A program made the translations under genes and the position numbers. A stretch of DNA of 64,000 nt from Adenophora triphylla var. japonica (Eukaryota > Streptophyta > Magnoliopsida > Asterales > Campanulaceae): contig JAFEMH010000526.1 in assembly GCA_022495995.1 (NCBI GenBank), positions 1 to 64,000 on the forward strand, given 5' to 3'. The notes below the pieces were generated by a model, which saw only the letters and a list, made by a program, of their open reading frames with translations, was not told where the DNA came from and ran no database searches. Below are positions 32,075 through 41,652 of the stretch, one piece after another (position 1 is the stretch's first letter; each line of letters begins with the position of its first letter).

Positions 32075-32561
32075 GCTCTGGATTTTCGTGTTAATTTGCT
32101 TTCTTCCGCTGCGCATGGACCCACGAAACTCAACACAACATTCTTCAGTTGGCCAGCCAGACTGCTTTAGTTGTTGATAATAATTTGAAGCTGATGAGAA
32201 GTCGGCCATCACTGTGTGCAAAAAATCTCACGCAAATGATCACATGCGGCCATAGCCGTGCATCCCCATTCAAGAATGGCTTTTAGGAGATCCGTGGAGA
32301 TGGTGGAGTATATCTACTCTAGTACAACGACATAAAGTGTGGATCAAAGATCGGTTTCCTTGTCCGTAGTAGACACCTTTTCTTTGCCTTTCTCTGCGGG
32401 AATGATTTGGTTAAGTACACGAGTGCTACGAGCATGCACCCTGAAAAGCTTATACCAAGTGGCATATTGCATGTTCTCCAAATCAAGAGTGATGGCAATG
32501 TGATTCTTGATATTGGAGACAACAAAAGCCGGATGAAAAGATGACTTAAAGGAAGAAGACA
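32075..32561 (-). pseudogene. Copia gag N-terminal fragment
   Basis: The minus strand starts MSSSFKSSFHPAFVVSNIKN, then ITLDLENMQYATWYKLFRVH, the usual N-terminus of the plant Copia gag with HPA...VSNIK and YATW motifs. Beyond the stop near 32319 the homology goes on (TISTDLLKAILE, AACDHLREIF) with stops. The rest of the element is missing. Upstream on the minus strand is a TATCACGAGACC stretch (about 32628-32639) that could be a decayed initiator-tRNA primer site. Confidence 0.6.
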
Positions 32562-32633
32562 TGGTGAGAGAAGAAGAAAGAATAGGGTTTGCAACGGAAA
32601 AGAGAGGGATCGAAAAGATTAGACTTGGTCTCG

Positions 32634-34050
32634 TGATATCATTTATGGGGAAAATATCCCTCTTATTATAAATACCTAGCAAGTGTACTGGTTATCAATG
32701 TAGTAATATGCACAAAGCAATGGTCGAATCCACAGGGACTAAAGTGGAACAAGTGTATTTTATTAGTGTATAAAAGTAACCAGGAAAAAGGTTTTGATTG
32801 TTTGAATTATTAATCTAAGAAAGCAAAATAAAACAAGCAAATAAATCAAGAAACAAGGGATTCATGGATTGTGGATCATATTGTCACTTTATGCTTTTTA
32901 TTTCATGTAAAAAGGATTCAATCTCATTCTTGGGTTCATTCACAAAATCATGAGTTGGGACAGTTTGGTGTGCGATTTGCAACTCAAATATTCTCTTTTT
33001 ATTATACTCCAGTTACGTATATATAATAAACGAATTCTTCAATAATGGTCAAAGTATCTATATCCGAGTTACTGTAACAATGGATACCCATGAATTCTAG
33101 GGTCAAAAGTATCTTAACATAAATCCGAAACCCTAGAACGAATTAAGAATATTTTACCACGCAAGAATGAGAGAGATATGAAGAATTAAAACCCTAGCAT
33201 AAAGATCAAATTGTTACTTACCTCAATCTGCGAATCAAATAAATTAGCCTTGAAAGACCATTAATATAAATTAGCCTTGAAAGACCATTAAAATAAATTA
33301 GCCTTGAAAGACCATTAAAATAAATAAATCTTGTTCTTGAATCTTCAAAATAAATAAAAATCTTAATCTAATATGTACAAGAGAAGAAGAGATATAGAGG
33401 ATGATAAGAGATGAGAGAGTCTGAGAGATAGCCCAAAAACCTAATCTACGGTCCTTTATATAGGAGGAGGGAGGAAGGATTCCTGATTTACAGTCAAAAT
33501 AGGTCAATTTCCTAGTCAAATTAGGATTCTGCTGAAATTCGTCACAAATCTGTTGCTGATTCTGTTGGAGACTGCTTTTAATTATGTGACGGACTAATTC
33601 CATCACAGAAATTCGTCACTGATCCACGGCCAGGCCATGGGCGCGGTCTCTCGGCCAGCCATGTGCGGTCGCCCTGTTTTTCTGCCTCTGTTGTGCGGCC
33701 GCTCCCTTTTGTGCGTGATCGCTCGGCCTTGTGGCCTGTTTTCTCGGCCAGTTCCTCGGCCAGCCTTGTATTCTCGACCACCTTTGGTCTTTGGCCGGCC
33801 AACCCTATATTTTGGCCCCATTTTGTGCGGCCAGCCCTTAGCTTCAGCTGCAGTCCTTCCACTTCCACATTATTACAATTTAGCCCATGAACTTTCAAAA
33901 CAAGCTTATATCCTTCATTTTTTTGCTTAATTGCACTTCAACCTCTGTACTTTCAAAACACTAACAAACACATTAAATTCTCAAGGTTTTAAGCACCAAA
34001 TAAGCTTGAAAATATATCTTTTAGATGAATAAAACCACATTCATCAATCA
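32634..34050 (-). repeat. Probable Athila-like solo LTR
   Basis: On the minus strand it starts TGATTGATGAATGTGG and ends CCCATAAATGATATCA, about 1.4 kb. Near its end it carries GTCCCTGTGGATTCGACC and CCAGTACACTTGCT, parallel to the Athila LTR. A minus-strand TATA box (CCTATATAAAGG, about 33461-33472) has a GC/palindrome-rich cluster upstream of it at about 33627-33840 (GGCCAGGCC, GCGGTCGCC, GCGGCCGC). No convincing 5-bp duplication is seen, so the edges are tentative. Confidence 0.5.
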
Positions 34051-34089
34051 TCAAGCAAGGAAATTGACCCGTATCTTCCACCAACGTAT

Positions 34090-34190
34090 ACAATTACATT
34101 ATATAAAGTCAAGGGACTGGACTATTCAAGCCTATAACTAATTACATTATATAAAGTCAAGGGATTGCACTATTCAAGCCTATAACTAAT
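34090..34190. repeat. Tandem duplication, 51-bp unit
   Basis: Two near-identical units contain AATTACATTATATAAAGTCA and TATTCAAGCCTATAACTA; they differ at two positions. Confidence 0.75.
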
Positions 34191-34233
34191 GTAATCAATA
34201 TAATCTATTATCTATTATCCTAGATTTACACTA

Positions 34234-34402
34234 TCTATAGTATAAATGAGGGAATGGGTGAACAGTTGAGTGAATAGTTTTAATGGCCGAAATTTTCATT
34301 TTGCCCTCACTATTTTGTCCCTTTCCCATTTTGCCCTTAAATTTTCTTTTAAATAAAAAAAAATAAAAAAATAACGTGTCCTCGAACACGGGCTTATTCT
34401 AG
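34234..34402 (+). mobile_element. Mini-Helitron, 169 bp
   Basis: Starts TCTATAGTATAAATG and ends CTAG. It is flanked by A on the left (34233) and T on the right (34403), the AT target of Helitrons. A perfect hairpin CGTGT-CCTCGA-ACACG (34375-34390) lies 8 bases before the terminal CTAG. All structural hallmarks of a nonautonomous Helitron are present. No coding capacity. Confidence 0.65.
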
Positions 34403-34544
34403 TCACAATATAAGTGGAAGAGATAAGTACAAATATATACATAATCCTAGTTTAACAACAAACTAATCTAATATTTTATCAAAATGCAATAACATAATTT
34501 TTTTTATGAGAAATTAAGGTTCTATTTTTTTTCTTTTTGAAATA
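34403..34544. other. Unassigned AT-rich spacer
   Basis: No feature recognised. Confidence 0.35.
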
Positions 34545-34925
34545 TGGGTCTTGTGATTCAACTATAAGATTAATTTGAGTCTTATAGTTGAGCAATGAGA
34601 GTCAATTTAACAAAATATCATATTTTTGTTTTTGAAAAAATGTTGAAAAAATTACTCTTATAATTGAACTGTCAAATTTATTAGTCTGATGGTTAAAGTA
34701 TGAGATCAGTTTAATAAAATATCAAAGTTTTTTTTTTTTTTTTTTTTTTAAATGTTGAAAAAATGACTTTTATATTTGAACTATCAGATTTTAATTTGTC
34801 TGATTGTTAAAGTATAAGAGTCAGTTTTATTAAAATATCAGAATTTTTTTTTTTTTGATAAAAATATGAGAAAATGGTAAAAAATGACTCTTATAGTTTT
34901 AGTATAAGAAACGAACTAATCTTAA
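34545..34925. repeat. AT-rich tandem repeat, about 115-bp unit
   Basis: Three to four diverged units share GACTCTTATAGTTGAAC-like phrases, CAGTTTAATAAAATATCA and a T-run of 10-23 bases followed by ATGTTGAAAAAATGAC. Units alternate ...TTGAACTATCAG and ...GTTAAAGTATGAG. Confidence 0.65.
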
Positions 34926-35129
34926 GTATATGAGCAATCTGATATTGGCTAAAAAGTAGCATGCTGAGTGTCATTGAGCTTTTGAGGGTAGTCATGTATT
35001 TCTAACTTTTGTGTTCTTTTATGGAATATTAAAATTTTGTGTCCTTAAAAGAAATTTTCATTTGAACAAAGAACCCTAGGATCACAAGCCCTATTGTAAA
35101 TGAGTATTGTTTTTTTTTTTTTTGTTTTT
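34926..35129. other. Unassigned AT-rich sequence
   Basis: No gene or repeat recognised. Confidence 0.35.
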
Positions 35130-35342
35130 TTATATTTTAATTGCAAAGATGCATAAATATATATTCTTATTATCCACTTTCTAAACATCTAGTTATACGA
35201 TAATAAAATAATTAACCCTTTTTTTCATTTTTTTGTTGGTAAAAAAGCATTTTAGAGACAATTTTTTTTACAAAATAAATATAAATTTTTGGACAAATAT
35301 TTTTAAATTTGGACATCCATTTAAGGAAAGGATGAGTAGTAC
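35130..35342. mobile_element. Diverged MITE related to the one hosting Tat-2
   Basis: Its interior parallels the MITE at 35893 (CATAAATATAT, ATCTAGTTATACGATAATAAAAT). The right end reads TTTGGACATCCATTTAAGGAAAGGATGAGTAGTA, the complement of a Stowaway-like TACTAC...GTCC terminus. The left terminus is not recognisable. Confidence 0.4.
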
Positions 35343-35892
35343 TACACTCTCTGCATTTGCACGTCAAAAATAAATCTGTATCATGTTACTAAAAATGAAA
35401 AACACATTTAGAAAATTAGAAATAAAAATTCTATAAAAATAATTTGAGTAAGAAATATATATCTTAAAGAAAATATGAGCTATAATAAATAATAATAAAA
35501 TAAATAAAATAAAATGTATTTAATTAGTTAATTAAAAATAAAATAAGATTAAAAAGATTCTGAAATACTTCCTTAAACATAAAACTGATAGTTGAACAAA
35601 GAAAATTATTAATATTTATTTTTAAAATGGAAAGAGCATACAACATGATCTTGGTAACTTTATTTATTAGAAAATATATTCTATGTTTAAAATAAAATAA
35701 AATCTCTTCCTTGAAAAAAAAAATTCCCTCATGCTCAATTATATATTTTTGTCTTTTTTGTTTTTTTTTTTAAAGTTAGTTATCAATTAGATTGATTTTT
35801 AATTATTAAATTCACAATGCTAATTTACAAAATTAATTATCAATAAAATTATTTAGAAAATTAATTATTATTATAATATTATTAATTTAATA
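35343..35892. other. AT-rich spacer
   Basis: Very AT-rich (many AATAAAATAAAATAAA phrases). No gene recognised. Confidence 0.4.
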
Positions 35893-36079
35893 CTCTCTCT
35901 TTTCCTAATTGGTTGTCCAAATTTTTTTAAGGGACATTCTCAAAATATCTGATTTTTAAACACTTTAATGACAAAATTCATAAATATATTTATTATCTAT
36001 TTTTAAACATTTAGTTTTATGATAATAAAATGAATAGCAAATTTTTTTTTTGAAAAAACGTGTAGGTATAAAGTGTTTT
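35893..36079. mobile_element. Stowaway-like MITE, left part
   Basis: Left terminus CTCTCTCTTTTCCTAATTGG then TTGTCCAAATTT, preceded by TA. The right terminus (ends GGGAGTA at 49040; complement CTCCCTCACAGC...CCTAAATATTTGTCCAAATTT) is 13 kb away, beyond Tat-2. Reassembled, the MITE would be about 250 bp, normal for Stowaway. Confidence 0.6.
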
Positions 36080-36091
36080 TGCAAAGAAAAA

Positions 36092-36784
36092 AAGAGAAAA
36101 CACGTAAACTAAGCCGGGGCGGATCCGGCTAAAGGCCCTCCGGCGTGAGAGTAAGTTCACGGTTTGTATGTGAGAAACTAAATTGACAGAGTTTCTGCAA
36201 TGTAAAAAGTAACGTACCCAATAATGAGCCATGGGGCTTGTATTTATAGGGATGGATTGATAGAATTCATGTTGAAGTGAACTTGCAAAGAGATAAGATA
36301 TAATCCTAAGAGAATTATATCTGTTAAGGAGTCATTGTTTGACTTGAATTGGTGTTGGTAATTGTAATCCTGATTGTAATACGACTGTAGAATCCTTGTT
36401 TGATAAGGACTGAGTAATCTGATAGCCGGAACGCCGAGGAACATGAATATTTTATCTCGGCCTTGACAAGTAGGCCGAGGTGAATGATTCTGCTTCCTCG
36501 TCATCTTGTGATTGGCCGATAGAGGAACATGCCGGGATAAACAAATCTATCTCCTCGTCATTTGATGATATGACGAGGTAAGAACTTTTATCTCCTCTTC
36601 GCCTGATGATACCTCGGAGTACGATGGCACAAGCATGATGATATAAGGCCGAGGTGGATGATCCTCGGCATACTAAGAAGGTGTTCCTCGGCCCTTATAC
36701 TTGTGTGTTGGATTATGTTTATGGCCCAATCCATTTGGGCCCAGCTCGAACAAGCCCATATTCGTATTTCGGTTTATACCGTTC
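36092..36784 (-). repeat. Tat-2 3' LTR
   Basis: Nearly identical to 48287-48976. The minus-strand TATA box is CTATAAATAC at about 36240-36249. Upstream of it, in element orientation, is a 9-bp hairpin CCTCGTCAT/ATGACGAGG (about 36553-36580). A purine-rich GTCGGGGGCCACTG precedes it on the minus strand (36783-36796), the likely polypurine tract. Confidence 0.85.
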
Positions 36785-36812
36785 AGTGGCCCCCGACTTT
36801 CTAGCTCGGCTT

Positions 36813-36839
36813 AGGACGAGGAGAAAGTCATCTCGTCCT
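36813..36839. promoter_or_regulatory. 8-bp palindromic stem in antisense promoter
   Basis: AGGACGAG (36813-36820) pairs with CTCGTCCT (36832-36839). It lies 190 bp upstream of the TATA box at 37032. ACCCGT...ACGGGT and GGGGGCCCCCC palindromes lie between them. Confidence 0.45.
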
Positions 36840-37031
36840 CGGCTTATGGAATACGAACAGGTTTTGGCACGTGTCCTCAGCGTCTCTTCGTTATCTGACG
36901 GTTAATATTCTCATGATTACACGGGGGCCCCCCAGTCTTGTCATGCCTCAAAAAACGTTGATAGCATTTAATTCTTGGGGCGCTGTACCCGTTTCCTTGC
37001 TTTACCCACGGGTTGACCCGGTTTGATGGAG

Positions 37032-37039
37032 TATAAAAA
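37032..37039 (+). promoter_or_regulatory. TATA box of the Tat-2 antisense gene
   Basis: TATAAAAA on the plus strand, between the 3' LTR and the antisense gene. A 5' UTR intron with GT at 37204 and AG at 37440-37441 (TTCCCCTTAG) follows, ending one base pair before AAATGG. The gene therefore seems to have its own promoter, independent of the LTR. Confidence 0.6.
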
Positions 37040-37443
37040 CTAAAACCCTTTTCATTTTAATCTTTACAAACCCCAACTATTTGAGAGCAAAGGCAAGAGA
37101 TTCTCCGGCGAACACAACGTTCTTCATTCCCAGTTTCCGGCGAGCTTGATCCTTCAGGCGACGTTGCTTTCTGTTGCGATTCAGATCACATTTTCAAACT
37201 CAGGTACGAATTTTATTCCCTTCTCACGAATTCTATTCATGCTTTAGCGTCTTCTAGGGTTTTTAGGAGGAACTTGATTGTGCCAAGAAAATGATCTTCC
37301 AATGTTGAAGGTTGAAGCTTTTCTCTATGAATCTTTTGTTTTCAACTCACCAACACTTTAAATCTTTGATTTTCTTTGGATTTCGTTGAACTACTTTGAA
37401 TATTTGAATGAACTCCCCCTTTAATTTATGATTCCCCTTAGAA

Positions 37444-40426
37444 ATGGCTCGTTCTTGGGACCATTCCCCCCGATTCCGTTACGGATATCACACCGGCAAC
37501 CTGAGGGTTTATCGGAGGGAGAGAGGTCCATGGTTGATGCTCACCCTGGATGACATAGGAAAGATGATGAGGGGTTATGGTCGTACTCGGATGCTCATCC
37601 AATACCCAGATAACACAAGGATTGACCTAATTGATTCGTCAACTCGTAATGTTGTGTTGCTTGAAAATAGGGCTGAGATAGTGGAGCACATCGAACTGTT
37701 CTATCCGGCCTCAGATCGTGAAATGCGTGAGCGTCTGAGTGGTAAGGCTCCCTCCTCGGCCTTATGTAATGACGAGGAGGGATATCTCCCTTCCCCGTCA
37801 TTAGATCAGCCATTGACGAGGTAACTGATTTTATCTCCTCGTCTTTATGCAGATATGACGGAAAGTGAAGAGACCTCCTCGTCTGCTCGCATAGTAGATG
37901 CCTTTATTGAAGGTGCCCATGCTGAAGGCAGGATACACCGAGGACGAGGAAAAGGAGGCCTAGGTACGGGGAAGCGACAGGAGAAGGCCCCAAGGGACAG
38001 GGATCCCATGCTGGAAAAGCTATATTCCAAATACGGGGTAGATAAATCTGAGTTCAGGTTAACTTATATGGGCAAACTTGATCTCAAAACTGACAAGGAG
38101 GAGAGGAATTTTTATTATAATGAAAATTATGTCCACCTTTACTTCAAACAGTTTCAACAGGGGCTCCGTCTTCCCTTAGACCCCTTCATCAATGAATTTT
38201 TGGATGACATAAGGGCAGTGCCGGCCATGCTAGGAGCCAATGGTACTAGGGTTCTTGTTAGCTTCATTATCCTTTGCCGCAGCCTAGGTTATGAGCCGAC
38301 CATGGGAGCTTTTCGACATTTCTACAATGTCCAATTTGTCAAGGAAAGTTGGCTCCTCGTCATTAGGAGTGCATCCAAAAAACCAAAGCTGCTTCTCCCT
38401 ATGTCTAGCAAAGTTGCGGGCTGGGATAACCACGTCATCAGGGTTGAGAGTCGCCAAGGCTGGGAGTTTCAATCTCCTTGCAAGGATCCAACTTCGTCAT
38501 TTCCTGTCCAACAATATGAGTGGACTCAAGCTTTAATCCAGCGCTTAGAGGCATTTGTCGAGGTGGGGGTCCTTGATTGGTCGGTGATAGAATCTACTGA
38601 TCATTACTACGTCCAGGCTGGATTGATGCCGGGGCCGAAGGACGGGGTGGTTCCCCTCGTCACTGTAAAGAGGGGGAGGCGTTTTAATGATTGGGTAACA
38701 CACCCCGGCTTCATTTTTCATGAGGACTGTACGAGGTGTAAGACCCCTCCCTTGGACCAATGCCTGGAAGAGACTAATGTGGTTGGATGTAAATATTTAA
38801 CTCATACTTGTATTTCTTAGCATTGCTGTAATTTTTCCTCCTGCTCGTATTTAACCCTCGTCTTTTTCTTTGCAGATCTAACCCCTGAGCAAGAGGCCGA
38901 GATGTCTACGAGGAGGTTGAGCCCCATTGAATTGGTGAAACAAAAGAGGAAGCTAAGCAAGAAATCTGGCTTGGTGGAGAGACGGGAGGAAGCCAATGCC
39001 CGTAACTTGGTGCTGAATGTTCAGGGTGATCAACCCCTTCCCATCAAACCACACGGGGAGGTAAATGCCGAGGAACCGGCAGCTGAGGAACAAATCAACC
39101 CATCAACTGTAGAGGGGCATAGCCTCCATGTTGATGCCGAGGAGGAGGTGGCCGAGGAAAGAGGCCTCGTAGGCCGACGTTCAGGCTCCAAGAGATCCCA
39201 AGCAGTCAGCGCCGAGGAGCCCGTAGCTAAGCGGGCAACTGTTGGTGGGGCCCCCAATGTTGAGGCTCCTCCCCCCTTATCCATTCAGACCATCAAAACT
39301 GATGAAGAGGCCGACGAGCTAGCTAAGAGCATGGCCCTCAATGTTCCCCGTCTTAGGGGTATTCCTCTGCAAATTAGGGAGGGACCCTTGGTGAGGCTAG
39401 GTCGAGCTCCCGTTCAGCAGGCTATGGATGAGGAGGCTTACGAGGCCCTCGTCAAAGAGGCTCCTAGTGAGGACACCTTGCTTTGCCGCAAAGGGCTCCT
39501 AATTGCCGAGGTGAATGTCTCTTCTTCTCGGTCATATTGAGTTTGAGATTTGCTTGGTTTGCTAACGTTGATTTCTCTTTCAGTTGGCATCCGTCACGGC
39601 TTACGAGAACGTCTTGGCCAAGACAAAAGCCAGGCACTTGAATGAGGTCAAGACCACCCAGGCGAAGGGTGCGGCTGATAAGGCTTCCTTGGTCAAACTT
39701 TTGAAGGCCAAGGATGCTGAGCTCGATGCAGCTAAGGCCAAAGTAGAGGCCGAAGTGAAGAGGGCTGAGGAAGAAAAGGCCAAAGCCGAGGAGCATCTCC
39801 GGCTAAAAGAAGAAGAGCTTGCTACGGCAAGGAAGGAAAAGGCTGAGGTCCAAACTAGGGCCGATGAAGCTGAAGCCCGGTGCCGAGGGTTAGAAGCTAC
39901 CCTTCCTGCTAGGGAGGAGGAGGCCGTTGCCCGGTTCAAGGAGAACCAGGCTATCAAGGACTCGATGATGGCCAGCTCGGCCTTTCAAGATGCTGTGGAC
40001 GAGCAAACGGCCACCATGTTTGAAGACGGGTATCTCCACCTTGCCCGTAGCATCCTGGCTGACCCCTCCACCGGCTTGGACATTAACAAGGTAGCTATGT
40101 TGATTTGCCGGGATCAATATGGCGAGGAAGTTAGGGCTCTCCATCACTTGGTTCCCTTCTTTGAAAATAACTTGGAAATAATTGCTGAGAAGGATGCTCA
40201 AGCATGCAGGGAAGTGTGGAGGCCGACCTCTGTTGTTCCTGGCAATCTCAAAGCCTTGGTTGAGGCGATCCAGGATGAGGGAGAGCCTGAGGTCATGGAT
40301 ACCGAGGTAGGGGGAGAAGAGGCCGAGAAGGCTGATGCTCACACTGACCAAACTGTTCTTCCTCCCCTCGGCTCCATCCAAGCAGATTGGCTTGAAAAGC
40401 CTTTTGATGATGGAAAGCAAGCTTAG
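37444..40426 (+). CDS. Intact spliced antisense gene of Tat-2, gypsy-transposon domain protein
   Basis: Four coding exons: 37444-37741, 37853-38788, 38876-39510 and 39584-40426. All introns are GT-AG, 73-111 bp long, and join in frame to give 2712 bases, 903 residues with no stop. Exon 2 holds a segment like the putative gypsy-type transposon domain (PF04195 as I recall): FKQFQQGLRLPLDPFINEFL, VLVSFIILCRSLGYEP, MSSKVAGWDNHVIRVESRQG. Exon 3 is Glu/Arg-rich, with possible nuclear signals (KQKRKLSKK). Exon 4 starts with a long Ala/Lys/Glu coiled coil and contains EDGYLHLARSILADPS. It lies opposite to pol, converging on the tandem array. Such antisense extra ORFs are known in Tat elements, but their function is unknown. 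The damaged homologue in Tat-1 shares the exon structure. Confidence 0.82.
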
Positions 40427-40819
40427 ATAGGACTTTTCTTTTCCTTTTTTGTAATAGATGGTAGGATTTGTAACTTTTCTTTGAATATCAATGAAAAAAA
40501 ATCCTTTTCTTTATTCATGTTGTTTCAATGAATTGTTTGTATGCCAGGCATAGGCACCAAATTTGTGAAGGTGGGGAACGGGGAGGGCCCCACGTTCCCC
40601 AGTTGTTGAGCAAGTGATTAGGCCGAGGAAGATCTCCTCGACTTTAACTGAGCTCCAAGTCGTGATGGCCGAGGAAGTACTCCTCGGCTTTGAGTGTTGG
40701 GTGATTTCTTCTTTTTCGTCTCCTTATGCCGAGGAAGATGACTCGTGCACAGGTTTCAGACGTGATGCCTTTTAGTCGTAGTGACAAGGTGTTCCCTTGT
40801 CTTGATGTGAGGCAAGTCA
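40427..40819. other. 3' UTR of antisense gene with CGAGGA hairpins
   Basis: A poly(A)-signal-like AATATCAATGAAAA lies at about 40484. Then hairpins with 6-7 bp stems follow: CGAGGA-AGATC-TCCTCG (about 40624) and CCGAGGA-AGTAC-TCCTCGG (about 40670). No ORF. Confidence 0.5.
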
Positions 40820-41465
40820 CCATGCCGAGGAAGGACTCCTCGGGTATGACTGTTGGTTTGTTATCCTGAATCAAGGCGGACCCTTGATAGGATGTATGGT
40901 AAGCCATTAGGCCGAGGAGGACCCTCAGTCTTGGCTGTGATTTGTAATCCTAGGTCAAGGTGGACCCTTGATAGGATGTAAAGTCATTAGGCCAAGGAGG
41001 ACCCTTGGTCTTGACTGTGATTTGTAATCCTAGGTGAAGGCGGACCCTTGATAGGATGTAAAGTCATTAGGCCAAGGAGGACCCTTGGTCTTGAGCGTGA
41101 TTTGTAATCCTAGGTCAAGGCGGACCCTTGATAGGATGTAAAGTCATTAGGCCAAGGAGGACCCTTGGTCTTGACTGTGATTTGTAATCCTAGGTCAAGG
41201 CGGACCCTTGATAGGATGTAAAGTCATTAGGCCAAGGAGGACCCTTGGTCTTGACTGTGATTTGTAATCCTAGGTCAAGGCGGACCCTTGATAGGATGTA
41301 AAGTCATTTGGCCAAGGAGGACCCTTGGTCTTGATCGCTGATTTGTAATCCTAGGTCAAGGCGGACCCTTGATAGGATGTAAAGTCATTAGGCCAAGGAG
41401 GACCCTTGGTCTTGACTGTGATTTGTAATCCTAGGACAAGGCGGACCCTTGTTAGGATGTAAAGT
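40820..41465. repeat. 80-bp tandem array built of two hairpins
   Basis: About eight units. Each contains ATCCTA-GG-TCAAGG-CGGAC-CCTTGA-TAGGAT (for example 41107-41137), a 12-bp stem with a two-base bulge. It also contains CCAAGG-AGGAC-CCTTGG (for example 41152-41168), a 6-bp stem. Units are nearly identical in the middle and diverge at the left edge, where CCGAGGA-AGGAC-TCCTCGG appears. Confidence 0.85.
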
Positions 41466-41652
41466 GTATGTTTTGAAGGGTTGGGGACTAGATCCTCATC
41501 TTCTGGTGTTTGTGTGAAGAGTTGATAGTTGCTTTGCGCGTTGGAAGAAACTGCTTTCGTAAAACTGAAATGATTACATCGAACTGCAATCCTATCAACT
41601 AAAAAGTAAAAGACAGAAAACAAGAAACTAATCTACTGTAAAATAAACTAGA

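Noticed and set aside
33637..33930. Plus-strand Arg/Pro/Cys-rich frame in the solo LTR
   Set aside because: GC-palindrome cluster read as protein. The LTR runs on the other strand.
32634..34050. 5' LTR of the adjacent Copia gag fragment
   Set aside because: Its end matches Athila LTR features rather than Copia, so a separate solo LTR is more likely. The TATCACGAGACC primer-like stretch keeps some doubt.
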